From Clostridium cuniculi (GTDB taxonomy: Bacteria; Bacillota; Clostridia; Clostridiales; Clostridiaceae): 63,978 nt of DNA. Positions 25,433 through 33,801 of the stretch are shown piece after piece (the stretch's first letter is position 1; every line of letters begins with the position of its first letter). Under the pieces are notes generated by a model. That model was not told where the DNA came from. It did not search any database and saw only the letters and a program-made list of their open reading frames with translations. Made by a program: the position numbers and the translations under genes. The stretch spans positions 1 through 63,978 of the forward strand of contig NZ_SMUS01000025.1 of NCBI RefSeq assembly GCF_004353185.1, written 5' to 3'.

Positions 25433-27263
25433 ATGTATTAATTATTATTTTTGTTCTAAACATATTATTATCATAATCAAAATCTAAATGTCCATTATAT
25501 TTTTCTACACTTTTTCTAACACTTTCTATCCCTATTCCATGATACTCTTTATTCTTTTTTGATGTAATAAATTTACCATCTATCTTTTTAGGATATTTAT
25601 AACTAGTATTTTCCACATAAATATATATAATATTATTTTGCATTCTTACTTTTATAAATATCTCTCTTGGAATATTATTCATTTTGCTACATGCCTCTAT
25701 AGCGTTATCAAGCAAATTTACAAATATAATACATAAATCAAAATCATCAATTGGAATATTTTCATTAATTTTTATATCTATATTTATATCTATTCCTTTT
25801 TTAATACACTCTGCTTTTTTATAAGTTAATATAGCATTAATTGGCTTATTTTTAGTAATAACATTATTTTCATATTCATTAATTATATTATTAAGATTAA
25901 TTAAATACTCTTTAACCTCATCATACATTTTATCATCAATTAATTTCTTTACGTAAATATAATGTTGCTTACTATCATGCCTTAATCTTCTAATACTCTC
26001 ATCATTATGTATTATACTTTCATAACTTTTTCTTTCATATTTTATTTGTTTATTTAATTTTTCTATACTATTTTGTAAAATATCATTTTTTATTTCTGAT
26101 TTTTTTCTATATATGTATATAAATAATATAATAATAATTATTATCAATATTAATATATATCTTTGCATATTTAAAATTTTTATTTCAAAACTACTATTTT
26201 CTTCATTTATATTTCCTATTTGAGAAGAAATTATATCAAATTGATTCATTATATCTAGTTCATTAAGATCTTCTATATATCGCTTTCTAACAATTCCTAA
26301 TACTTCTTCACTATCGTTATAACTCATTATAATAGAAAGAATTTTAAGCTTCATTAAAGTATTACTAGTCTCATTATATGCTAGATTAAAATACTCATTC
26401 CCCATAACTTTATTACCCATTTCGCAATATAACTTACCTTTTAATATAATTATTCCAACTACATTTACATACATAGCGTCATAATTATTTTTATCCAATT
26501 CCTTAATAGCTTCACTAGCATTTTCAAATTCACCAAGTTTTATATATGAGTTAGCCAGTACTAGCTTTGACCAAATATAAATGTCCAGATATAACTTCTC
26601 TCCATTATATTTTTCTAATGCTTTTACTGAGTAATATTTAGCTTTCTCGTGATTATTTACATTTAAATAATACTCAGAAAGATTAAAGTATATTGGCATA
26701 GTTATTATTGAATTATTTTCATTTACAAATTTTTCAACCTCATAAACATCCTCTTGTGGGTTTACTCCCATAAAAGTCTCACTCAAACTACTTAATGACT
26801 GTACTTCTATATTGTCTACTATGTATTTTTCATCTCCTGTTTTTTCATATAGTCTATCTAACAACTTTTTATGCTTATATAATATTACATATAAATCTGA
26901 ATAATTATTTTCATACTTATAAACTTTACTAATTAAATAATACAATTTATTTAATTCATCATTCATATTTTTTTCTTTTAATATTTCTTCAGCTTCATAA
27001 AAATATTTATGACACTTATCGTATTCTCTATTTATAAAAGAATAATAAATAATAAGTAATAAATCTGTCCCTTTATTTTTTTTGCTTATATTCTTATCCT
27101 TTATCTCATTCTCTAAATAATTAATTATTTCATCATAATTATCTCCATACTTTTCTTCTAAAAACTTTACATCCAAACTCTGATTATTACTCATTGTAAT
27201 AATTAATATAGGAAAAAATAAAATCAAGAATATCATACATAAACATATTATCTTTTTCTTCAC
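25431..27263 (-). CDS. Membrane sensor histidine kinase with TPR-like sensor and AgrC-type core
   Basis: 610 aa when started at GTG 27263, which has GGGAGG 9 nt upstream; an open frame runs 16 codons further without a site. N-terminal membrane segment (about 5-26); a long helical-repeat region of TPR appearance (about 35-360, with repeated ...ALEKYNGEKLYLDIYIWSKL-like pairs); second membrane helix (about 369-385); Spo0B-like phosphotransfer helices with H429 in RRLRHDSKQHY; GHKL ATPase domain (NLLDNAIEAC, GIGIESVRKSVEKYNG). This is the AgrC/peptide-sensor type of catalytic core, but the sensor is extracytoplasmic TPR rather than polytopic. Likely partner of the convergent LytTR regulator. Confidence 0.82.
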   Translation of the reverse strand: MKKKIICLCMIFLILFFPILIITMSNNQSLDVKFLEEKYGDNYDEIINYLENEIKDKNISKKNKGTDLLLIIYYSFINREYDKCHKYFYEAEEILKEKNMNDELNKLYYLISKVYKYENNYSDLYVILYKHKKLLDRLYEKTGDEKYIVDNIEVQSLSSLSETFMGVNPQEDVYEVEKFVNENNSIITMPIYFNLSEYYLNVNNHEKAKYYSVKALEKYNGEKLYLDIYIWSKLVLANSYIKLGEFENASEAIKELDKNNYDAMYVNVVGIIILKGKLYCEMGNKVMGNEYFNLAYNETSNTLMKLKILSIIMSYNDSEEVLGIVRKRYIEDLNELDIMNQFDIISSQIGNINEENSSFEIKILNMQRYILILIIIIIILFIYIYRKKSEIKNDILQNSIEKLNKQIKYERKSYESIIHNDESIRRLRHDSKQHYIYVKKLIDDKMYDEVKEYLINLNNIINEYENNVITKNKPINAILTYKKAECIKKGIDINIDIKINENIPIDDFDLCIIFVNLLDNAIEACSKMNNIPREIFIKVRMQNNIIYIYVENTSYKYPKKIDGKFITSKKNKEYHGIGIESVRKSVEKYNGHLDFDYDNNMFRTKIIINT

Positions 27264-27333
27264 TCTAAATTTCCCTCCCCTTACCTTAATATAATAGCTA
27301 TTAAAATTCACTCAAAAGTTTATAATAATTTCT

Positions 27334-27380
27334 ATATTAAATCAATCTAAATAGATAATTTATTTAGATCGATTTAATAT
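27334..27380. repeat. 20-bp stem hairpin between YP-rich gene and kinase gene
   Basis: Arms 27334-27353 and 27361-27380 complement each other with one mismatch and a 7-nt loop (core TTAAATC-ATCTAAATA). It follows the stop of the YP-rich gene, so it is probably its terminator although no T-run follows; it also lies upstream of the kinase start. Confidence 0.6.
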
Positions 27381-27435
27381 ATTATCTTTATAAAAATAGC
27401 CTAAGCAATTTATTTTTTATGTCATAATCTCTAAA

Positions 27436-27804
27436 TTAATAAGGGTAATATGGATATGGATACGGGTATGGATAAACTGGATAGAATGGTATAATATATG
27501 GGAATCTTATTGGCCTTGCACTATTAATATTCCTCATTGGAAACCTTCTTCTATTGAATCGTCTGAATCTTCCAGGCTGCCTATATCCAATATATTGCTG
27601 CCTATTCATCTCATTTTCATACTCACTTTCCATTACCTCCTCTGCAACTAATATACTTACACTATCATTAATTACCTCTTCAATAACTCCCTCTAATCTA
27701 GCTCCATTGCTAAGTACAATAATAGAATAATAAGATATACATTTCTTACATTCATCGTATAAAGATTCATTATCACGGTAGAATCCAACAACTTCCATTG
27801 CCAT
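27436..27804 (-). CDS. Small basic protein with Tyr-Pro repeat tail
   Basis: 122 aa, family not recognised. The start is ATG 27804 (AGGAGGG 8 nt upstream), skipping 12 codons of open frame. The N-terminal half (about 1-75) is a small beta-rich domain with a Cys pair (DECKKC) and LSNGARLEGVIEEVINDSVSIL, which has an Sm-like barrel look. The C-terminal half is Arg-rich (RRFNRRRFPMRN) and ends in a PYPYPYPYYPY tail. Tyr/Pro/Arg-rich tails like this occur in spore-coat and envelope proteins, so a coat role is possible but unproven. Monocistronic between the sensor kinase and the MutS2-like gene. Confidence 0.7.
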   Translation of the reverse strand: MAMEVVGFYRDNESLYDECKKCISYYSIIVLSNGARLEGVIEEVINDSVSILVAEEVMESEYENEMNRQQYIGYRQPGRFRRFNRRRFPMRNINSARPIRFPYIIPFYPVYPYPYPYPYYPY

Positions 27805-27920
27805 TTTGTAATCCCTCCTTTTCAGTAATATATTATTCAATTTTAAAATATAGGTGAATTATTATATTTACTTGATTAAAATACTCTTATAATAGACTTC
27901 TATTATTCATTTCAAACAAC

Positions 27921-27959
27921 AAAAAATGCATAAATCCTTAATATAGATTTATGCATTTT
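27921..27959 (-). terminator. Terminator after MutS2-like gene
   Basis: 14-bp perfect stem (AAAATGCATAAATC, 27923-27936, and 27946-27959) followed by T-rich TTTTTTGTTG on the minus strand. Confidence 0.85.
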
Positions 27960-27980
27960 ACCAAGTGATATTAACCTAAC

Positions 27981-29867
27981 TTATATTGTACTTTTTCTTA
28001 CTTTTTTTAGTGCTTTCTTTGAACCACGTATAATATCATGCTCAATTTTTCTTTCTTTATAACTTATAAAAATCTGATTTAAATCATATCCTTCAGGATA
28101 TAATTCACTTGCTGTTAATTCTAACTTAACTCTCTTATAATTAACTTTAATAAATTCTTTCTTATAAAAAACAGTTAAATTATTTAATTCATCTAACTCC
28201 TTATAAACTATGGCACTTTCATTATTATCTAAAAGAACCACCTTGTCACCGATACAATAATTATACTTTAAATTTACCTCTTCTACTTCTTCCTTCTTTT
28301 TAATAACCTTACTACTATTTATTACATCATAATTATACTTCTTAGTTTCTATATACTTTCTAGTTCTTTCAATAATAGAATCAGGAATACCCATTTTCTT
28401 AGAAATATAAAGAGCATTACTGTCACCACTTTTACCAATATGAAGCTTATATAAAGGTTCAAGAGTATCCTTTTTGAATTCCATAGCTGCATTTTCAAAA
28501 TCAGTATGCTCTTGTGAAAAATTCTTAATTTCACCATAATGTGTAGTTGCTATTGTGATGCAACCCTTATGATATAATTCTTCTAAAATAGCTATTGCTA
28601 GAGCTGCCCCTTCATTTGGTTCAGTTCCACTTCCTATTTCATCAAATAATAAAAGAGTAGATTTTGAACTTTCTTTTATTATTCTAGCTAAATTCTTAAC
28701 ATGAGATGAGAAAGTACTTAGAGCATTTTCTATACTTTGATTATCTCCAATATCAACAAATATTTTATTAAATACTGAAATCTCTGTTCCTTCTTTAGCT
28801 GGTATATGGAATCCTGATTGTACCGCAAGTGTTAATATTCCTACTGTTTTTAAAACTACCGTTTTTCCTCCTGCATTTGGACCTGTTATTATAAGTGTTC
28901 TATAATCATCACCTATTTCAAAATTAAGTGGTACTGGATTTTTTATTAATGGATATTTTCCATCAACTATTTTTATATATCCATGCTCATTTAACTCAGG
29001 TTTAATTCCATCAATATCATTACTGTATTTTGCTTTAGCCCAAATCATATCATATTCAGCTATTACTTCTATATTAATTTTCACTTCTCTTATTTTTTCA
29101 TTAATAAGTTCCGTAAGCATACCTAATATTTTATATTCTTCTACACTTTCTTCTGCCTTTAAAATAGCTAACTCTGAAGTATACTTTGAAACTGTACTTG
29201 GTTCCATAAACACAGTTGTTCCCTTTGATGATGATTCAATAATAGTTCCTTGTACATAATTTTTATACGAAGCTTTTATTGGAATTGTATATCTTCCATT
29301 TCTCTTACTTATAAAGAACTCTTGAATATACTGTTTGTTTTCACTATTTTTTAAGAATCTATCTAATTTTTCTTTTATTTTATTCTCACACTCATCAATA
29401 CCTCTTCTAATTTTTTTAAGTTCTCTACTAGCATTAGAGTCAACTCTTGAGCCTCTTATACATCTATTTATTTCTTCCTCAATAAAGCTTAAATCTGTTA
29501 TACTTTCTCCATAACTACTTAATGTTGGTGCATATCCTTCTTTATCTTTAATAAATGATTTTACTTTTCTACATCCTCTTAAAAAGTCAGACATAATTGC
29601 TAAATCTTCAGGATCTAAAGATGAGCCTTTTTCAATTTTATCTATATAAGGTAATACATTAAATATTCCAACCAAAGGTATATGATATGAAGCATCAATA
29701 AGCCTTCTACCTTCTGAAGTTTCATCTAATCTTCTATTAACAATTTTTAAGTTACTACTTGGTTCTAATTTATCAATAAGTGCTTTTCCTAAACCGCTAA
29801 CACAATACCCCTTAACTACCTCTTTTAATTCATTATAATTTAATTTTTCTAATGTCATTATATCCAT
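27981..29867 (-). CDS. MutS2-like DNA-binding ATPase lacking the Smr nuclease
   Basis: 628 aa from ATG 29867 (GGAAGG 9 nt upstream). MutS core and clamp helices, then the ATPase: Walker A GPNAGGKTVVLKT, the signature helix (IENALSTFSSHVKNLA), Walker B LLLFDEIGSGTEPNEG and switch histidine TTHYGE. Full MutS2 has about 780 aa and ends in a KOW-like and an Smr endonuclease domain. This protein ends in a short basic tail (SKKALKKVRKSTI) instead, so it is a paralogue without nuclease. It could act in rescue of collided ribosomes or in recombination control like MutS2; that is inference. It sits behind a terminator-ending leader RNA. Confidence 0.82.
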   Translation of the reverse strand: MDIMTLEKLNYNELKEVVKGYCVSGLGKALIDKLEPSSNLKIVNRRLDETSEGRRLIDASYHIPLVGIFNVLPYIDKIEKGSSLDPEDLAIMSDFLRGCRKVKSFIKDKEGYAPTLSSYGESITDLSFIEEEINRCIRGSRVDSNASRELKKIRRGIDECENKIKEKLDRFLKNSENKQYIQEFFISKRNGRYTIPIKASYKNYVQGTIIESSSKGTTVFMEPSTVSKYTSELAILKAEESVEEYKILGMLTELINEKIREVKINIEVIAEYDMIWAKAKYSNDIDGIKPELNEHGYIKIVDGKYPLIKNPVPLNFEIGDDYRTLIITGPNAGGKTVVLKTVGILTLAVQSGFHIPAKEGTEISVFNKIFVDIGDNQSIENALSTFSSHVKNLARIIKESSKSTLLLFDEIGSGTEPNEGAALAIAILEELYHKGCITIATTHYGEIKNFSQEHTDFENAAMEFKKDTLEPLYKLHIGKSGDSNALYISKKMGIPDSIIERTRKYIETKKYNYDVINSSKVIKKKEEVEEVNLKYNYCIGDKVVLLDNNESAIVYKELDELNNLTVFYKKEFIKVNYKRVKLELTASELYPEGYDLNQIFISYKERKIEHDIIRGSKKALKKVRKSTI

Positions 29868-29941
29868 TTTTATTTTCCTTCCTTGTATCAAATCTAAATA
29901 CAAGTCAACGAAATCATGATAGATTTCATAAACTTAAATAT

Positions 29942-29969
29942 AAAAAAGCTGTGGATACTTCCACAGCTT
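29942..29969 (-). terminator. Intrinsic terminator inside the mutS2-like leader
   Basis: 10-bp perfect stem AAGCTGTGGA/TCCACAGCTT with a 4-nt loop and six T on the minus strand, 75 nt upstream of the MutS2-like start. No good promoter lies between it and the gene, so expression seems to need read-through. Confidence 0.85.
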
Positions 29970-30162
29970 AAAATTCAACTTTAAATAAAGGTAGACTACT
30001 ACCCCTGAAGTAAATTCGTGGACTTGTATCAATTAGTTATAATTAATTCCGCAACAAATAAAGGTATAAATATACCATAATTTAGGGAATCAATATAAAA
30101 TTAACTATTTGATACTAAACACTCACACAAATACCTCTCTTTTTCTGAAATCTATCATTTAT
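29942..30162 (-). ncRNA. Structured leader RNA (candidate riboswitch or attenuator)
   Basis: About 220 nt transcript from the promoter at 30169-30197 to the terminator at 29942-29969. A long imperfect hairpin pairs 30085-30115 (GTATCAAATAGTTA... to ...GATTCC) with 30026-30050 (GGAATTAATT...GATAC). It encloses a small hairpin (GGTATATTTATACC at 30063-30076). A second hairpin GGTAG-TAGT-CTACC (29990-30003) lies before the terminator. GUCCACG at 30017-30023 can pair with GUGGA of the terminator arm, giving a possible antiterminator. I do not recognise a known riboswitch consensus. Confidence 0.5.
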
Positions 30163-30168
30163 ATTAAT

Positions 30169-30197
30169 ATATTATAATATGTCCTATGGGTTGTCAA
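30169..30197 (-). promoter_or_regulatory. Promoter of the mutS2-like leader
   Basis: Minus-strand TTGACA (30192-30197), 17-nt spacer and TAATAT (30169-30174), downstream of the transporter gene stop at 30246. Confidence 0.7.
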
Positions 30198-30245
30198 TCT
30201 ATTAATTATATATTAAAACATACTTTTAAACTTAATAATTGCTTC

Positions 30246-31808
30246 TTATATCAAACCTTTACTTTGAAGAAAGTCTTTTGCAACTTTCGAAGGCGATTCT
30301 TGTAATTCATCTACCTTATAATTAAGTTCCATCATAACTTCATTTGTAAGAACCTCACCTAATTCCTCTAAAATCCCCTCTATTTCTGGGAACTCCTCTA
30401 ATTTCTCAGAGCTTATAATAGGCATTGCATAGTAAGGTGGGAAAAATCCCTTATCATCACTTAAGGCTTTTAAGTTAAACTTTTTTAGTAAACCATCAGT
30501 TGCAAATGCATCAACAACATCTACTTCTTCATTAACTAAAGCTGTATATCTTGGTGCACCATCTAAAGTTACTACATCTCCAATTTTAAAGTTATATTCC
30601 TTTTGTAATCCTGATAATCCATCTTCTCGATTTGCAAATTCAAAAACAACTCCTGCTTTCATAGATCCAGCAACTTTAGCTAAATCGCTTATTGTCTCTA
30701 AATTATATTTTTCAGCGGTTTCTTCAGTTACTGCTAAAACCCAAGTATTATTAAAACTCATTTGCTTTAATACTTCGATATCATAAAGTTCTTTAAACTC
30801 TTTTTTTACTGTATTATAAACTTCATCTACATCATTAATTGGAGTATGCTTTAGTGTATCACTATAAGCTGTTCCACTATATTCAACATACATATCTATA
30901 TCACCACTTTGAAGTGCTCCAAAACAAACTTGAGTTCCACCCAAATCTAATTTTCTATTTACTTTTATATCTGTCTTTGCCTCTATTAAATCAGCAACTA
31001 AATTTCCTAAAACAGCTTGTTCAGTATAATCTTTAGATCCAATAGTAATTGTACGCTGCTCATTTCCTGTATTTCCAAAAGAAGTTACAACAAAAATAAT
31101 TACAAGTACCAATGCTGAAATACTCAATATTGCCTTTTGTGTTGTACGTTTTTTCTTTTTAGATTTTATATTACCTTTTTGAAGACTAATAGGCATAACT
31201 AGATTTTCTACCAATCCAATTAAGAAATCTACTAATAAAGCTAATAAACATGCTGGAATAGCTCCTGCTAATATTTGATTATTATTTACTGTACGAATAC
31301 CTGAAAAGACAAGATACCCCAAACCACCAGCCCCTATAAATGCAGCCATAGTCATAAGTCCTACGGCAGTTACTGATGCAATACGTACCCCTGCCATAAT
31401 CACTGGAAGAGCTAAAGGTATTTGTACTTTAGTTAATACCTGAAATGGCGTAAGCCCAATACCTTTTGCAGCCTCAAGAGTCTGCTCATTAATATTCTGA
31501 ATTCCAGTATAGGTATTTTTTATAATAGGAAGAAGTGAGTAAAGAACAACTGCAACTATAGCAGGTACTGTTCCTATTCCTAAAAGCGGTATCATAAATC
31601 CAAGGAGAGCCATACTGGGTATAGCTTGTATAATATTTGCTATACATAAAATAGGCTTACTAGCTTTAGATGCATATGAAATGAAAATCCCTAGAGGTAC
31701 TCCAATTAAAATTGCTACTCCAACAGAAATTGCTGTCAGTTTTATATGCTCTATTAATAATGATAATATTTGTGCTTGATTATCAATTACATATTGCAAT
31801 AAACTCAT
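30246..31808 (-). CDS. OpuC-type ABC permease fused to substrate-binding protein
   Basis: 520 aa. Residues 1-215 form a binding-protein-dependent permease (six helices; ATPase-contact loop EAAKGIGLTPFQVLTKVQIPLALPVIMAG). A further helix (about 225-245) leads to an extracytoplasmic OpuAC-type binding domain (about 250-520, starting ITIGSKDYTEQAVLGNLVADLIEAKT). This fused layout is known for glycine-betaine/carnitine/choline importers and also for the ergothioneine importer EgtU. The adjacent BusR-like regulator favours an osmolyte. Start overlaps the ATPase stop by 4 nt. Confidence 0.85.
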   Translation of the reverse strand: MSLLQYVIDNQAQILSLLIEHIKLTAISVGVAILIGVPLGIFISYASKASKPILCIANIIQAIPSMALLGFMIPLLGIGTVPAIVAVVLYSLLPIIKNTYTGIQNINEQTLEAAKGIGLTPFQVLTKVQIPLALPVIMAGVRIASVTAVGLMTMAAFIGAGGLGYLVFSGIRTVNNNQILAGAIPACLLALLVDFLIGLVENLVMPISLQKGNIKSKKKKRTTQKAILSISALVLVIIFVVTSFGNTGNEQRTITIGSKDYTEQAVLGNLVADLIEAKTDIKVNRKLDLGGTQVCFGALQSGDIDMYVEYSGTAYSDTLKHTPINDVDEVYNTVKKEFKELYDIEVLKQMSFNNTWVLAVTEETAEKYNLETISDLAKVAGSMKAGVVFEFANREDGLSGLQKEYNFKIGDVVTLDGAPRYTALVNEEVDVVDAFATDGLLKKFNLKALSDDKGFFPPYYAMPIISSEKLEEFPEIEGILEELGEVLTNEVMMELNYKVDELQESPSKVAKDFLQSKGLI

Positions 31809-32941
31809 ATAATTTCATCCTCCTCATAATCAAAATATTGTTGACTTAATGTTGTAACTAGACTACTTCTTGTGACTAGACCTACTAAATGTGAATCATC
31901 ATCAACAACTGGAACAGTAGATATATGCTCTTCTGTAACCACCTTTAAAGCATCTAAGATACATTCATCTATGAGAAGAGTTGAAAAATTTTTATTCATA
32001 AACTTTTCTACAGGCTGAGTTTTATCTTCAATTCCCCTAAGCTTACTTGCTTTTACAATACCAATTAGTTTATGATCATTAGGCTCAATTATAAGAAGGC
32101 TGTCCACCTTTTTTTGACGCATTTTATCAATACATTTAAAAACAGATAAATTTTTATATGATGTAATTGGCTTATCAATCATTATATCTGAAATTTTTAT
32201 ATATTCTGGAGATGACCATATTCTATTCTTACCTACAAAATTAGAAACAAATTCATCAACTGGATTCCTCAATATATTTTCTGGAGTATCGTATTGTAAT
32301 ACTTCTCCATCTTTCATTATACAAATCATATCTGAAATTTTAATGGCCTCATCCATATCATGTGTAACAAATACAATAGTCTTTTTTAATTTAGATTGTA
32401 ATTCAACAAGCTCATCCTGCAAATCTGATCTTGTCATTGGATCTAGAGCTGAAAAAGGCTCGTCCATAAGAATGATATCTGGATCATTAGCAAATGCTCT
32501 AGCTACACCGACCCGTTGTTGTTGTCCACCACTTAATTCTGTTGGATAACGATCTAAAAATTCTTCGCAATTTAAACCTACCATCTGCATTAATTTTTTA
32601 GTGTTTTCAATAATCTTTTCTGAATCAACTTTTTGTAACTTAGGAATAAGCTCTATATTTTCTCTAATAGTCATATGAGGAAATAAGCCAGTCTGCTGTA
32701 TAACATAACCTATATTTCTTCTTAACATAACTTCATCAATTGATTGTATTTTTTTATTATTAATATAAATAAATCCACTAGAAGGTTTAATTAATCTATT
32801 TATCATTTTTAATAAAGTAGTTTTCCCACAACCACTTTCTCCAATAATTGTGACAAGCTTTCCTTTTTCAATTGTTAAATTAATTTCTTTTAGTACTTGT
32901 TTTGCTTTGTATCTTTTTGTGACATTTTCAAATCTAATCAT
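31805..32941 (-). CDS. OpuC-type ABC transporter ATPase with CBS domains
   Basis: 378 aa from ATG 32941 (AAAGGAGG upstream; an 11-codon open extension is ignored). The ATPase domain (1-235) has GESGCGKTTLLKM, signature LSGGQQQR, DPDIILMDEPFSALDP and VTHDMDEA. The C-terminal half contains two CBS motifs (about 245-365, e.g. DALKVVTEEHISTVPVVDDDSHLVGLVTRSSL), which in OpuA/OpuC-type ATPases sense ionic strength or bind c-di-AMP. Partner of the fused permease/binding protein directly downstream. Confidence 0.9.
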   Translation of the reverse strand: MIRFENVTKRYKAKQVLKEINLTIEKGKLVTIIGESGCGKTTLLKMINRLIKPSSGFIYINNKKIQSIDEVMLRRNIGYVIQQTGLFPHMTIRENIELIPKLQKVDSEKIIENTKKLMQMVGLNCEEFLDRYPTELSGGQQQRVGVARAFANDPDIILMDEPFSALDPMTRSDLQDELVELQSKLKKTIVFVTHDMDEAIKISDMICIMKDGEVLQYDTPENILRNPVDEFVSNFVGKNRIWSSPEYIKISDIMIDKPITSYKNLSVFKCIDKMRQKKVDSLLIIEPNDHKLIGIVKASKLRGIEDKTQPVEKFMNKNFSTLLIDECILDALKVVTEEHISTVPVVDDDSHLVGLVTRSSLVTTLSQQYFDYEEDEII

Positions 32942-32959
32942 TTCATTCCTCCTTTTACC

Positions 32960-33001
32960 AAGTAACAACCTCATTTTATTACAAAGTTGTTACTTTGTCA
33001 A
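32960..33001 (-). promoter_or_regulatory. Osmolyte transporter promoter with inverted-repeat operator
   Basis: TTGACA (32996-33001), 17 nt, TAAAAT (32973-32978). Inverted half-sites AAGTAACAAC (32960-32969) and GTTGTTACTT (32986-32995) flank the -10: one is in the spacer, the other just after it. This is a natural binding place for the adjacent BusR-like repressor. Confidence 0.65.
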
Positions 33002-33013
33002 ATAATAGAAAAA

Positions 33014-33041
33014 TGCCCAAGACTATTTTTAGCCTTGAGCA
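33014..33041 (-). terminator. Terminator of busR-like gene
   Basis: Stem TGCTCAAGGCT/AGTCTTGGGCA followed by TTTTTC on the minus strand, 17 nt after the regulator's stop, isolating it from the transporter promoter. Confidence 0.75.
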
Positions 33042-33057
33042 CTTTAAAACTCTCTTA

Positions 33058-33702
33058 TTATTTTATAGGATATAAAAACTCCTTCACTCTTTGTGAGGAA
33101 TCATCTTGTGATAGAAAATATATAATATCATTTTCTAATAATATAGCATATGGTCCTGGCGATTTAATTACATTTCCATTTCTACCAATGGCAAGCACAG
33201 TAGCTCCTGTATGTTGCCAAAATTGAATTTCTGATACAGTCTTATTTAAATAAGAACATTGTGCAGTTATCTTTACTTCAAATGGCATAAATGGATTCAT
33301 TGATCTAAAATGTTCTGATGCTGCAATTAAATCAGATAAACATTCATTTAAAGTATCCATTTCTTTCTGCTGACGTGCTATGCTTTTTAGTAAATTTTCT
33401 TTTATAGTATCAATAGTTTGGCGCTTACTATATTGCTTAATGAAGTTAACCGCATTTTCATATGATTTAATTATAACTCCACTTCCCTTTTCTGATGTAA
33501 CAATTTCTAAATCGCATAATATACAAATTGCACGCCTTGCGGTTTCCGAAGAAACCCCATATTGACTGGCTATAGATGAACGTGCATATATCTTTTCACC
33601 AACCTTATATTGTCCACTAGAAATCCTCGAAGCAATTTCAATTGCTATTTGTTGATATCGAGGGATTGAAATCTTATTTTTCACTTTTTCTTCCATCATC
33701 AT
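33058..33702 (-). CDS. busR: BusR-like GntR regulator with RCK_C (c-di-AMP-sensing) domain
   Basis: 214 aa. An N-terminal GntR winged helix (about 10-78: RYQQIAIEIASRISSGQYKVGEKIYARSSIASQYGVSSETARRAI...EKGSGVIIKS) is joined by a helical linker (about 85-125) to a TrkA_C/RCK_C domain (about 128-214, with GATVLAIGRNGNVIKSPGPYAILLENDIIYFL). This combination defines BusR, which represses betaine uptake genes in streptococci and lactococci when c-di-AMP is high. It lies directly upstream of the osmolyte ABC operon. Three in-frame ATGs at 33702-33694 make the exact start uncertain. Confidence 0.83.
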   Translation of the reverse strand: MMMEEKVKNKISIPRYQQIAIEIASRISSGQYKVGEKIYARSSIASQYGVSSETARRAICILCDLEIVTSEKGSGVIIKSYENAVNFIKQYSKRQTIDTIKENLLKSIARQQKEMDTLNECLSDLIAASEHFRSMNPFMPFEVKITAQCSYLNKTVSEIQFWQHTGATVLAIGRNGNVIKSPGPYAILLENDIIYFLSQDDSSQRVKEFLYPIK

Positions 33703-33801
33703 TATTTCCCTTTTATATATTCATATATTTTATAAATTCAGTATAATTTATAAAGATAAATAAGACAATATAGCATTAGTGTTTTGTAATATTATCCTAA
33801 A

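Noticed and set aside
29942..30162. T-box leader for the MutS2-like gene
   Set aside because: The conserved antiterminator block (AGGGTGGNACCGCG) is missing, and the downstream gene is not a synthetase, biosynthesis or transport gene.
30246..32941. Ergothioneine importer EgtUV as the firm call
   Set aside because: The fused architecture fits, but the adjacent BusR-like regulator favours an osmolyte importer; specificity residues cannot be judged by eye.
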